DNA from: Clostridiales bacterium 1_7_47FAA
Lineage (GTDB): Bacteria; Bacillota; Clostridia; Lachnospirales; Lachnospiraceae
Direction: 5' to 3'
Assembly (NCBI GenBank): GCA_000155435.1
Contig: DS990261.1
Span: 334,072-398,071 of the forward strand
Length of the DNA stretch: 64,000 nucleotides
Shown here: positions 34,687 through 42,728 of the stretch, piece after piece
Layout of the letters: every line of letters starts with the position of its first letter
Position numbering within the stretch: position 1 is the stretch's first letter
Position numbers and translations under genes: made by a program
The notes under the pieces: generated by a model
Database searches by the model: none
The model's input: only the letters and a program-made list of their open reading frames with translations
What the model was told of the DNA's origin: nothing

Positions 34687-36975
34687 ATGGGAATTGGTAA
34701 AAACATGACCCGCGTTGATGCAAAGGATAAAGTGACCGGAGAAGCCAGGTACACGGCTGATTTAGAGCCCAAGGGCCTTCTGACGGCCAAGGTGGTGCGC
34801 AGCACCATTGCCAACGGCGTGGTAAAAAGCTTTGATTTAAGCGAGGCACTGGCTGTCCCGGGGGTTGTGAAGATTGTCACATGTTTCGATGTGCCGGATA
34901 TCCAATTCCCCACTCCCGGCCATCCATGGTCCGTGGAGACTGCCCACCAGGATATTGCAGACAGGAAGCTCCTCAATACCCGGATCAGGGTATACGGCGA
35001 TGACATCGCTGCCGTGATTGCAGAGGATGAGATTGCCGCTGCAAGGGCGGCCCGCCTGGTAAAGGTGGAGTACGAGGAATATGAACCATTACTGACAGTG
35101 GAAGCAGCCATGGCAGAGGGGGCAACCCGGCTGCACGATGAAAAACCCGGCAATGTGATTGCACATTCCTCCTTTACAGTGGGGGAGGGTACCTATGAGG
35201 AGGCGGTAAAAGAGGACGGCCTGGTGGTGATTGACAGGGATTATAAGACCCAGAGCGTGCAGCACTGCCATATCGAGACGCCTGTTTCCTTTGCCTATAT
35301 GGAAAAGGACCGCATCATTGTCATTACATCCACCCAGATTCCCCACATCGTGCGCCGCGTCATCAGTCAGGCCCTGGGGATTCCCATGGGCAGGATCCGC
35401 GTCATCAAGCCGTACATCGGAGGCGGTTTCGGCAACAAGCAGGATGTGCTCTATGAGCCGCTGAACGCATTCCTTACCACCCAGGTGGGCGGACGCGGCG
35501 TGAGGATGGAAATATCCAGGGAGGAAACCCTTGGATGCACCCGTGTACGCCACGCCATAGAACTTAAGGTAAAGGCGGCTGCCAGAAAGGACGGCACCCT
35601 GGTGGCAAGGAAGCTGGAGGCTTACTCCAACCAGGGAGGCTATGCGTCCCATGCACATGCCATCGTAGCCAACACATCCAATGAGTTTAAGCAGATATAT
35701 CATGATGAAAAGGTTCTGGAGTCCGACGCGTATACGGTGTACACCAACATTGCCACAGGCGGGGCCATGAGAGGATACGGAATCCCCCAGGCAGCCTTTG
35801 CGGCGGAGTGCATGGCGGATGACCTGGCCCTGGCCCTACATATGGATCCTCTGGAGTTCCGCAGGAAGAACTGTATGAGACCGGGATATGAAGACCCGCA
35901 CACCCATGTGAAATGCAACACCTATGGACTTGAGGAATGTATGGAAAAGGGCCGCCGGTTCATTCACTGGGACGAGAAGCGCAAGGAATATGAAAACCAG
36001 ACAGGTCCCATAAGAAAAGGAATCGGAATGGCCATCTTCTGTTACAAGACAGGCGTATATCCCATTTCCCTGGAGACAGCGGCCTGCCGGATGGTACTGA
36101 ACCAGGACGGCTCCATGCAGCTTTCCATGGGAGCAACTGAAATCGGCCAGGGCGCCGACACGGTGTTTACCCAGATGGCGGCGGAAGTGACAGGGATAAC
36201 AGAAGACAGGATCAATGTCATGTCCACACAGGATACGGATATAACGCCCTTTGACACAGGGGCCTATGCATCCAGGCAGACCTATGTAAGCGGCATGGCG
36301 ATTAAGAAGACCGGGGCCATATTTAAGGAAAAGATACTGGAATACGGCGCTTATATGCTGGACCGCAGCCAGGACACACTGGATGTGGAGAACAATTCTG
36401 TGGTGGATAAGGAGACGGGGGAACCGCTTCTTGCCATGGAAGAACTGGCTGCCACGGCTTTTTACAGCCTGGACCGTTCCGTCCATATCACGGCAGAGGC
36501 AACCAGCCACTGCAAGACCAATACCTTTGCAACCGGCGTATGCTTTGCCGAGGTAGAGGTAGATATGCCTTTGGGCAAGGTAAAGGTTACCAATATTGTA
36601 AATGTCCATGACAGCGGTAACCTGATTAACCCCAAGCTGGCGGCTGCCCAGGTACACGGAGGCATGAGCATGGGGCTTGGATACGGACTCAGCGAACAGC
36701 TGCTCTTTGATGCAAAGGGAAGGCCGTTAAATGACAACCTGCTGGATTACAAGCTGCCTACATCCATGGACACGCCGGACCTTAACGCGCTGTTTGTGGA
36801 ACTGGATGACCCAACGGGACCATTTGGCAACAAGGCCCTGGGCGAGCCGCCGGCCATTCCGGTGGCGCCGGCCGTGCGCAATGCGGTGCTTCATGCCACG
36901 GGAGTCGCAGTGGATTCCCTGCCCCTGGACCCGCAGAAACTGGTGGAACACTTTAAAGCAGCAGGACTTATATAG
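34687..36975 (+). CDS. xdhA: Xanthine dehydrogenase-type molybdopterin-binding subunit
   Basis: 762 residues from the ATG at 34687 (AGGAGGGAGATAGA). It belongs to the xanthine oxidase large-subunit family: VKPYIGGGFGNKQD, GGAMRGYGIPQ with the arginine near the substrate, GATEIGQGADTVFTQ for the cofactor, and the active glutamate in ALGEPPAIP near the end. It is the catalytic hydroxylase subunit, here probably acting on hypoxanthine or xanthine from guaD. Related subunits act on other N-heterocycles or aldehydes, so substrate rests on context. The FAD and iron-sulfur subunits follow. Confidence 0.92.
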   Translation: MGIGKNMTRVDAKDKVTGEARYTADLEPKGLLTAKVVRSTIANGVVKSFDLSEALAVPGVVKIVTCFDVPDIQFPTPGHPWSVETAHQDIADRKLLNTRIRVYGDDIAAVIAEDEIAAARAARLVKVEYEEYEPLLTVEAAMAEGATRLHDEKPGNVIAHSSFTVGEGTYEEAVKEDGLVVIDRDYKTQSVQHCHIETPVSFAYMEKDRIIVITSTQIPHIVRRVISQALGIPMGRIRVIKPYIGGGFGNKQDVLYEPLNAFLTTQVGGRGVRMEISREETLGCTRVRHAIELKVKAAARKDGTLVARKLEAYSNQGGYASHAHAIVANTSNEFKQIYHDEKVLESDAYTVYTNIATGGAMRGYGIPQAAFAAECMADDLALALHMDPLEFRRKNCMRPGYEDPHTHVKCNTYGLEECMEKGRRFIHWDEKRKEYENQTGPIRKGIGMAIFCYKTGVYPISLETAACRMVLNQDGSMQLSMGATEIGQGADTVFTQMAAEVTGITEDRINVMSTQDTDITPFDTGAYASRQTYVSGMAIKKTGAIFKEKILEYGAYMLDRSQDTLDVENNSVVDKETGEPLLAMEELAATAFYSLDRSVHITAEATSHCKTNTFATGVCFAEVEVDMPLGKVKVTNIVNVHDSGNLINPKLAAAQVHGGMSMGLGYGLSEQLLFDAKGRPLNDNLLDYKLPTSMDTPDLNALFVELDDPTGPFGNKALGEPPAIPVAPAVRNAVLHATGVAVDSLPLDPQKLVEHFKAAGLI

Positions 36976-36991
36976 GAAGGGCGGTGTTGGC

Positions 36992-37879
36992 ATGTATGAT
37001 ATTGAAAAATACTATCAGGCAGTTGATGTAGACGATGCGGTGCGCGCCCTCTCAAAGGACCCGGAAGCAGTGGTGATTTCCGGGGGAAGCGACGTACTGA
37101 TTAAAATCAGGGAAGGAAAGCTGGCAGGCTGTTCCCTGGTGAGCATACACGGGATTAAGGAACTGGAAGGCATCCGTGTGGAGGAGGACGGCACCATAGC
37201 AATAGGCCCGGCTACCACATTTTCCCATATTACAAACAATAAGATAATACAGGAGCTGATCCCAATCCTGGGAGATGCAGTGGACATGGCAGGCGGCCCC
37301 CAGCTTCGCAATATCGGGACAGTGGGCGGCAATGTATGCAACGGCGTCACCAGTGCGGACAGCGCCAGCAGCCTCTGCTGCCTGGATGCCATCCTGGTAT
37401 TAAAAGGTCCAAAGGGCATGCGGGAAGTGCCAATCAGCCAGTGGTACACCGGGCCAGGCAGGACCGTGAGGGAGCATGAGGAAGTGCTGGTTTCCATCCG
37501 GATTAAAAAGGAAAATTACGAAGGCTACGGCGGCCACTACATCAAATATGGAAAAAGGGGAGCCATGGAGATAGCAACCCTGGGCTGCGCCGTAACCGTA
37601 AAACTCACAGAAGACAAAAAACAGATAGCAGATCTGCGCCTTGCATACGGAGTGGCTGCGCCCACACCCATCCGCTGCCGTGAGACAGAGCAGTCGGTCA
37701 TCGGCATGGAGATTGGGGAGGCGCTGGCTGAGAAGGTTGGAAAGGGAGCGCTGACGGAAGTGAATCCGCGTTCCAGCTGGAGGGCATCCAAGGAGTTCCG
37801 TCTGCAGCTGGTGGAAGAACTGGGCAAGAGGGCTCTCAGACAGGCAGTAATCAACGCAGGAGGTGAGTGGGATGCTTAA
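36992..37879 (+). CDS. xdhB: Xanthine dehydrogenase-type FAD-binding subunit
   Basis: 295 residues from the ATG at 36992 with AAGGGCGG upstream; the longer open frame starts inside the preceding gene. The FAD motifs of the CO dehydrogenase flavoprotein family are visible: VVISGGSDVLIKIREG, AGGPQLRNIGTVGGNVCNGVTSADS, and the C-terminal domain around KRGAMEIATLGCAV. It passes electrons from the iron-sulfur subunit to NAD+ or another acceptor. Its last 8 bases overlap the next gene. Confidence 0.93.
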   Translation: MYDIEKYYQAVDVDDAVRALSKDPEAVVISGGSDVLIKIREGKLAGCSLVSIHGIKELEGIRVEEDGTIAIGPATTFSHITNNKIIQELIPILGDAVDMAGGPQLRNIGTVGGNVCNGVTSADSASSLCCLDAILVLKGPKGMREVPISQWYTGPGRTVREHEEVLVSIRIKKENYEGYGGHYIKYGKRGAMEIATLGCAVTVKLTEDKKQIADLRLAYGVAAPTPIRCRETEQSVIGMEIGEALAEKVGKGALTEVNPRSSWRASKEFRLQLVEELGKRALRQAVINAGGEWDA

Positions 37880-38357
37880 TATCGTTCATATGACTGTCAA
37901 TGGAAAAGAAGTGGAATTGGCCGTGGACCCAAGGGAATCCCTGTTAGACACCCTGAGGAACCGCCTTGGACTGACCAGCGTGAAAAAAGGCTGCGAGGTT
38001 GGGGAATGCGGCGCATGCACCGTGCTGGTTGACGGCGAGGCCATTGACAGCTGCATTTATCTGACCATGTGGGCCGAGGGACGCCGTATCATGACAGTGG
38101 AGGGCCTTAAGGGACCGGGCGGCGAACTAAGCCCCATTCAGACCGCATTTATTGAGGAAGCAGCCGTGCAGTGCGGTTTCTGCACACCGGGATTAATCAT
38201 GTCCGCGGTGGAGATTGTAGGCACAGGCAAGCGGTACAACCGCGAGGAACTGCGCAAGCTGATTTCCGGTCATCTGTGCAGGTGTACCGGATATGAGAAC
38301 ATCCTCAATGCAATGGAGCGTATTGTGGAGGAAACATATAAGGTGGTCGGGAAATAA
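37872..38357 (+). CDS. xdhC: Xanthine dehydrogenase-type [2Fe-2S] subunit
   Basis: 161 residues from the ATG at 37872, seven bases after AGGAGGTG; a GTG at 37863 is less well placed. Two [2Fe-2S] clusters: the plant-ferredoxin type KKGCEVGECGACTVLVDG, and the helical type QCGFCTPGLIMS with GHLCRCTGYENI. It is the small electron-transfer subunit of a three-part molybdenum hydroxylase with the two preceding genes. The symbol is used for the small subunit, as in Bacillus/Clostridium-style naming, and differs from the XdhC chaperone of proteobacteria. Confidence 0.92.
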   Translation: MLNIVHMTVNGKEVELAVDPRESLLDTLRNRLGLTSVKKGCEVGECGACTVLVDGEAIDSCIYLTMWAEGRRIMTVEGLKGPGGELSPIQTAFIEEAAVQCGFCTPGLIMSAVEIVGTGKRYNREELRKLISGHLCRCTGYENILNAMERIVEETYKVVGK

Positions 38358-38460
38358 CGGCCCATGGATAGGGAGATGCGGTGTATGGCCGGGACCCTGA
38401 GGAAGTCCTGGCCGGCATCTTAAAATATAAGGGTTTGGGATAACCCATAGTGAAAAGAGA

Positions 38461-38485
38461 GGGCGCCGCAGGTAATGCGGCGCCC
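38461..38485. terminator. Perfect GC hairpin after the dehydrogenase operon
   Basis: GGGCGCCGC (38461-38469) pairs perfectly with GCGGCGCCC (38477-38485) around a 7-base loop, 104 bases after the last subunit gene. The following sequence (GATTCATT) is only moderately T-rich. The rest of 38358-38682 holds no gene that I can support. Confidence 0.7.
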
Positions 38486-38682
38486 GATTCATTAACTGGT
38501 TCTATTGAAAGACTGGTGAAGCAACTCTTGGGGATAAGGGGAGTTTTTATAGGAAATACCTCGCTGCTTTTTTTATCAGGAAATCTAATGTAAAGAAAAC
38601 CGATTCATTATAAAATAGCGGATTGACACAACATAAAAGTGGCACAATAAAAGACATTAGGGAAAAAGCGAGGGCTGAAATC

Positions 38683-39519
38683 ATGACTGATACGAATTTA
38701 AGCGAATATGAAACCTACCTGCGCAGCGAGGAACGCAGCGCCAACACCATAGCAAAGTATATCCGGGATTTAAGGGCATTTTTCTCATTCATGGGAAATG
38801 AGCCTCTTTGTAAGGAAGCAGTGGTAAGCTTTAAGGGATATCTGACCGAATCCTATGCACCGGCCAGTGTTAATTCCATGCTGGCAGCGGTCAACGGCTT
38901 CCTGGAATGGTCCGGCATGGCACAGATGAAAGTCAAGCCGCTGAAAATCCAGAAGTGTCTTTTTACAAGGCCGGAAAAAGAGCTGACCCAGGAGGAATAC
39001 TGGCGGCTGATAAAAGCAGCGGAGGAAAAAGGCAATGACCGTCTCTCAATGCTGCTTCAGACAATATGCGCCACCGGTATCCGTGTGTCCGAGGTGCGCC
39101 ACATAACCGTGGAAGCTGTGCGGGCCGGACAGGCTAAGGTGGACTGCAAAGGGAAGAACCGTGTGGTGTTCCTGCCAAAAGTATTATGCCGGGCATTGCA
39201 GCGGTACTGTAGGAGGTATGGGATTGACATCGGGCCGGTCTTTAAGACCGCCAGTGGGAAGCCACTTAATCGGACAAATATATGGAGGGATATGAAAGCG
39301 CTCTGTAAGAGGGCGGGCGTGGAGCCGGGCAAGGTTTTCCCGCACAATCTCCGCCACCTGTTTGCAAGGACTTATTATAAGCTGGAAAAAGACCTGTCAA
39401 GGCTTGCCGACCTGCTGGGACATTCCAGTGTAACCACCACACGTATCTATACAATGGAAAGCGGCAGGTCCCATATCCGGCAGTTAGAGCGCATTGGCCT
39501 TGTCCTGGCAAAAAAATAA
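38683..39519 (+). CDS. Tyrosine recombinase, probable DNA invertase of the adjacent switch
   Basis: 278 residues from the ATG at 38683 (GAGGG upstream; a TTG frame opens at 38623 without support). The N-terminal SAM-like core-binding domain (YLRSEERSANTIAKYIRDLR) is followed by the catalytic domain: Arg in ATGIRVSEV, Lys in DCKGKNRVVFLP, HNLRH, LGHSS and the nucleophile Tyr in TTTRIYTMES. Size and sequence resemble XerC/D-like phase-variation recombinases rather than large phage integrases. Its stop is 2 bases before the left repeat of the putative invertible segment, the usual layout of a switch and its own enzyme. Confidence 0.92.
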   Translation: MTDTNLSEYETYLRSEERSANTIAKYIRDLRAFFSFMGNEPLCKEAVVSFKGYLTESYAPASVNSMLAAVNGFLEWSGMAQMKVKPLKIQKCLFTRPEKELTQEEYWRLIKAAEEKGNDRLSMLLQTICATGIRVSEVRHITVEAVRAGQAKVDCKGKNRVVFLPKVLCRALQRYCRRYGIDIGPVFKTASGKPLNRTNIWRDMKALCKRAGVEPGKVFPHNLRHLFARTYYKLEKDLSRLADLLGHSSVTTTRIYTMESGRSHIRQLERIGLVLAKK

Positions 39520-39525
39520 ACGGCA

Positions 39526-39550
39526 ACATAATAGCAATTATGTTGTCGCC
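39526..39550. repeat. Left inverted repeat of the putative invertible segment
   Basis: 25 bases that occur as an exact reverse complement at 39760-39784. Each copy has its own dyad: nine-base arms CAACATAAT and ATTATGTTG around the asymmetric centre AGCA, the form expected for a tyrosine recombinase crossover site. It begins 6 bases after the recombinase stop codon. Confidence 0.9.
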
Positions 39551-39618
39551 CATTCTCTGTCTTGGGAGGAAATGTAACCGCATCTGCCCCGAAACCCGCA
39601 AAATGGTATGCAAAATAA

Positions 39619-39655
39619 ACCGGTGAAAAAGAATCTCTTTCCCCGGTCTGTTTTT
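39619..39655 (+). terminator. Intrinsic terminator-like hairpin inside the invertible segment
   Basis: ACCGG plus GAAAAAGA pairs with TCTTTC plus CCGGT with a mismatch and a bulge, followed by CTGTTTTT. In the present orientation it ends the recombinase transcript. Confidence 0.65.
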
Positions 39656-39698
39656 CATGCTGTTTTACTTCGATTTTACTTTATACTTACAGCGATTC

Positions 39699-39727
39699 TT
39701 GCTTTTTTCCATTGGCCATGTTAAACT
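39699..39727 (+). promoter_or_regulatory. Promoter candidate within the invertible segment
   Basis: TTGCTT (39699-39704), a 17-base spacer and TAAACT (39722-39727) with the extended -10 element TGT in front. Each box matches four of six consensus bases. It reads toward the capsule locus. Confidence 0.55.
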
Positions 39728-39759
39728 GTTTATGTACCATATTGTTTTAAATCTGTCCG

Positions 39760-39784
39760 GGCGACAACATAATTGCTATTATGT
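39760..39784. repeat. Right inverted repeat of the putative invertible segment
   Basis: Exact reverse complement of 39526-39550 over 25 bases, starting GGCGACAACATAATTGC. Similarity stops sharply on the outer side (GTGGTATCC against GTTGCCG), which marks the boundary of the repeat. Confidence 0.9.
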
Positions 39785-39858
39785 GGTATCCTTACTGCCA
39801 GGTATGAAGGGAGCAGCCATGGGATTTAAGGGATTTGCTGGCAAACATCCTAAAACTG

Positions 39859-39886
39859 TTGAAAAAGTACAATTTTTGTGTAAAAT
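39859..39886 (+). promoter_or_regulatory. Second promoter candidate, outside the invertible segment
   Basis: TTGAAA (39859-39864), a 16-base spacer and TAAAAT (39881-39886), about 150 bases before the first SARP-like gene. If active it would give switch-independent expression of the capsule regulators. Confidence 0.4.
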
Positions 39887-40033
39887 ATGGAGGGGGATTT
39901 ACAGGGAAATGGGGTTATATTACTGGAATTAGAGGAGCATTTATGTTAACATATAGGTAGGGGCAATCAGGCCCTGTGGAGAGAGAACGGAACTATGTGT
40001 TCCAAAAATGTGGGATAAAGGTGAGTATGCAAC

Positions 40034-40486
40034 ATGTTTGATATTAATATGGACAAAGTATATGTAAAAACCTTTGGCGGCTTTGATCTGTATTATAGAG
40101 GCGAGCTGATATACTTTTCCAGCAGTAAGGCCAAGGAATTACTGGCAGTTCTTGTGGACTGGAGAGGTAAGGCGGTCACGCTGGCCCATCTGGCAGGCGT
40201 TTTATCAGAGGGAGAGCGGGATGAGGCGGCAGCCAAGCAGGCTGTCCATCTGGCATGGCACAGGCTGAAGCAGACTCTTAAAAAGTACGGAATCGAAAAA
40301 ATCGTCATTAAAGGAAGAGGCACATATGCCATTAATAAGGAGCAGATTGTCTGTGACAGTTATGATATGGTGCGTCAGGTAGAGGGCGCATCTAATTACT
40401 TTGCAGGTGAATATATGCCGGAGTACAGCTGGGCGGAAGTAACGCTGTCAAGTCTTATGAGGGACTATTTTGAAGAAAAATTTTAG
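40034..40486 (+). CDS. SARP-like winged-helix regulator, first copy
   Basis: 150 residues. The N-terminal ~95 residues match the DNA-binding domain of AfsR/DnrI-type SARP regulators (VKTFGGFDLYYRGELIYFSS, then a winged helix ending IVIKGRGTYAIN). The C-terminal part is only a stub of the bacterial transcriptional activation domain, ending with the YFAGEYMPEYSWAE motif shared with the second copy. Start behind AGGTGAG. It heads the capsule locus, directly after the invertible segment, so it is the likely switch-controlled activator. Confidence 0.82.
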   Translation: MFDINMDKVYVKTFGGFDLYYRGELIYFSSSKAKELLAVLVDWRGKAVTLAHLAGVLSEGERDEAAAKQAVHLAWHRLKQTLKKYGIEKIVIKGRGTYAINKEQIVCDSYDMVRQVEGASNYFAGEYMPEYSWAEVTLSSLMRDYFEEKF

Positions 40487-40550
40487 GAAAATTCTGAATT
40501 AAATACATAGAAAAGCAAATAATAACAATATATTAGGTTTTCCGGAAGCG

Positions 40551-40587
40551 AAAAAGAAGCAATCTGAAAAGATAGCTTCTTTTTTTA
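40551..40587. terminator. Strong intrinsic terminator between the two SARP-like genes
   Basis: AAAAAGAAGC, ATC, loop TGAAAA, GAT, GCTTC followed by seven T. The A-run on the left makes it usable on both strands. It separates the first regulator from the rest of the locus, implying that the second regulator has its own promoter. Confidence 0.88.
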
Positions 40588-40753
40588 TATGTACATAAAT
40601 AACAAATTATAACCAATATTTCCAGAAAACTACAAAAAATTACTGGCAGCATGGAATTGAAACGGTTTTGTAACGAAACTGAAAGCAATAGGGTGGTATA
40701 TCCTTACAGAGAACAGTACTATGCGGCTGGAATTAATGGGAGTAACAACGCTG

Positions 40754-41212
40754 ATGTCGGTAGTGAAAAATGCGAAGATATTCGTAAAGACCTTTGATGG
40801 TTTTGATGTCTATGTGAATGGCAGGTTAATTTATTTTCCCAGCAGCAAGGCTAAGGAGATGCTGGCGGTTTTGGTCGAAAAACGAGGAAGCAGCGTATCG
40901 TTATCCCAGATGACATATTTGTTATATGAAAGTATAGAAGAAAAGACCGCAAAAAACAACCTGAGGGTAATTTATTACCGCTTGCGCAGAAGCCTTGAGG
41001 AATATGGGATTGAACACATATTAATAAAGAAACGGGGCAGTTATGCGGTGGACACGGAGCTGTTCCTGTGCGACTTCTACGAGTTCATAGAGGGCAATCC
41101 TGATTATATTACCCTGTTTTCCGGGAGTTACATGCCGGAATATTCCTGGGCAGAGGATACATTGCCGTATCTGAAGAATTTATACCGAAAATACAATGGA
41201 GTGTTGAAATGA
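40754..41212 (+). CDS. SARP-like winged-helix regulator, second copy
   Basis: 152 residues from the ATG at 40754, which matches the N-terminal length of the first copy; frames from 40721 or 40736 are also open. It is clearly paralogous (IFVKTFDGFDVYVNGRLIYF, SSKAKEMLAVLVEKRGSSVS, SGSYMPEYSWAED). Its leader holds AGAGAACAGTACTATGCG, close to AGAGAACGGAACTATGTG in front of the first copy, suggesting a shared control element. Directly followed by the CpsB gene. Probably an activator of the capsule operon. Confidence 0.8.
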   Translation: MSVVKNAKIFVKTFDGFDVYVNGRLIYFPSSKAKEMLAVLVEKRGSSVSLSQMTYLLYESIEEKTAKNNLRVIYYRLRRSLEEYGIEHILIKKRGSYAVDTELFLCDFYEFIEGNPDYITLFSGSYMPEYSWAEDTLPYLKNLYRKYNGVLK

Positions 41213-41213
41213 C

Positions 41214-41936
41214 ATGACGGGAATGATTGATATACACACCCATATCCTTCCAAGCATTGATGACGGGGCAAGGGATTGGGATGAAAGCAGGAGGATGCTG
41301 GAAATGGCTTACAGTCAGGGGATACGCCATATTGTGGCCACGCCCCACTATTCCAGAAGAGGACTCCGCCCTGAGATATACGAACTGTCTGCCAGACTTT
41401 CCGAGGAGGCCCAAAAGATTGCATCTGATTTTAAAACAGGTCTGGGACAGGAAACCTATTACCATGAGGGGTTGGTAGAAAACCTGAAACAGGGACAGGC
41501 CCTGACCCTCGCGGGAACCCGTTACGTGCTGGTGGAATTCGACCCACAGGAAGCTTACCACAGCCTGTATCAGGCAGTAAGGAAAATGACCATGGCCAGG
41601 TACATACCGGTCATTGCCCATGTGGAACGGTACTTTTGCCTGAGGGAAGGCAAGAACCTGGAAGAACTGCTCCAATGCGGCTGCAGGCTTCAAATGAACT
41701 ACAGCAGCCTGGTGGGGAACGGCATATGGAACCGGGAGGTGCGGTGGTGCCGCAGGCAGGTCCTGGAAGGCAGAATCCATATCCTGGGTACGGACATGCA
41801 CAGGATGGATTACAGGAAACCAGATATCCAGGCAAGCCTTGGATGGCTGGAAAAACATGTTGAGGAACATGCATTAAATGCCCTGGTCAGCAGCAATGCA
41901 GACACAATATTACAAAAAGGAAAAACAGGAGAATAG
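41214..41936 (+). CDS. cpsB: CpsB/YwqE-type protein tyrosine phosphatase (PHP family)
   Basis: 240 residues, manganese-dependent PHP phosphatase. Metal motifs: MIDIHTHILPSIDDGARDW at the N-terminus, HIVATPHYS, VIAHVERY and GTDMHRMDYRKPD. It removes phosphate from the tyrosine cluster of the CpsD kinase encoded two genes on, cycling capsule polymer length or export. The start at 41214 is one base after the previous stop; the ATG at 41223 is also possible. First structural gene of the cpsB-cpsC-cpsD-LCP set. Confidence 0.92.
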   Translation: MTGMIDIHTHILPSIDDGARDWDESRRMLEMAYSQGIRHIVATPHYSRRGLRPEIYELSARLSEEAQKIASDFKTGLGQETYYHEGLVENLKQGQALTLAGTRYVLVEFDPQEAYHSLYQAVRKMTMARYIPVIAHVERYFCLREGKNLEELLQCGCRLQMNYSSLVGNGIWNREVRWCRRQVLEGRIHILGTDMHRMDYRKPDIQASLGWLEKHVEEHALNALVSSNADTILQKGKTGE

Positions 41937-41945
41937 GGAAAAAGT

Positions 41946-42728
41946 ATGGAAAAGACATATGAAGATGACGAGATTGAGATAGACCTCTTGGAACTGCTGG
42001 GGGAGTTCCGGCGCAAGATATGGATTATATTGGGAGTGATAGTCCTGTTCGGCGGAGTAGCTGGCGCATTCAGTAAATTTGTCCTCACGCCCCAGTACAA
42101 ATCCACTGCCATGGTTTATATCCTCTCCAAGGAAACCACACTGACCTCACTGGCAGACCTGCAGATAGGCAGCCAGCTGACAAAGGACTATAAGATTATC
42201 GTTACAAGCAGAAGGGTGCTGAACCAGGTAATTGATGATATGAAGCTGAATCTTACATACAAGGAATTGCTGGAAAAGGTTACCATAGACAATCCCCAGG
42301 ATACCCGTATCCTGTCCATATCAGTGGAAGACCCGGCGCCTGACATGGCAAAACTGATTGCAGACAAAATCGCCACTGTTTCTTCCGATTACATCGGGGA
42401 CATCATGGAAATGGTGCCGCCCAAGCTGATTGAAGAAGGAGAAATCCCCATACAGAAATCCAGCCCAAGCAATGTGAAGAACGCCCTTATCGGCGCGTTG
42501 CTGGGAGCTGTAATCGTATGCGGCTTGATTACGGTCCAGGTTGTGATGAACGATACAATCCGTACTGAAGAAGACGTTACTAAATACCTGGGACTGTCCG
42601 TACTGGCATCCGTGCCGATTAGGGAGGGAGAAAAGCCGGAGGACAAGGAAGCCATGATATCTTCCAAATCCAAAACCAAGACAGCTCCCGGGAAATCCAG
42701 GAAAAAGAAAGGCGGCCGTGCATCATGA
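41946..42728 (+). CDS. cpsC: Capsule chain-length determinant / kinase adaptor (Wzz/CpsC type)
   Basis: 260 residues with two membrane helices (about 26-46, WIILGVIVLFGGVAGAFSKF, and about 178-198, NALIGALLGAVIVCGLITV) around an extracellular Wzz domain (PQYKSTAMVYILSKETTLTS). The Pro-rich stretch before the second helix (IPIQKSSPSN) and the basic cytoplasmic tail (KTAPGKSRKKKGGRAS) fit a CpsC-type activator of the separate kinase. It overlaps cpsD by 4 bases. Confidence 0.92.
   Translation: MEKTYEDDEIEIDLLELLGEFRRKIWIILGVIVLFGGVAGAFSKFVLTPQYKSTAMVYILSKETTLTSLADLQIGSQLTKDYKIIVTSRRVLNQVIDDMKLNLTYKELLEKVTIDNPQDTRILSISVEDPAPDMAKLIADKIATVSSDYIGDIMEMVPPKLIEEGEIPIQKSSPSNVKNALIGALLGAVIVCGLITVQVVMNDTIRTEEDVTKYLGLSVLASVPIREGEKPEDKEAMISSKSKTKTAPGKSRKKKGGRAS

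Larger units (their letters stand above)
39551..39759. other. Putative 209-bp invertible promoter segment
   Basis: The segment between two perfect 25-bp inverted repeats has no gene. It carries a plus-strand promoter candidate (39699-39727) directed at the capsule genes, and an intrinsic-terminator-like hairpin (39619-39655) after the recombinase. In the orientation present here the promoter points toward the SARP-like regulator at 40034. Inversion would turn it back toward the recombinase. This is the arrangement of phase-variable promoters in other Firmicutes and Bacteroides; inversion here is inferred. Confidence 0.8.

Noticed and set aside
38623..38682. Longer form of the recombinase starting at TTG 38623
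   Set aside because: No ribosome site and the TTG lies in a TTGACA promoter-like box; the ATG at 38683 has a proper site and matches family length.
39989..40003. GGAAC/GTTCC palindrome before the first SARP-like gene as an operator or recombination site
   Set aside because: Only five-base arms, not present in the second copy's leader apart from the overlapping shared element; too short to support alone.
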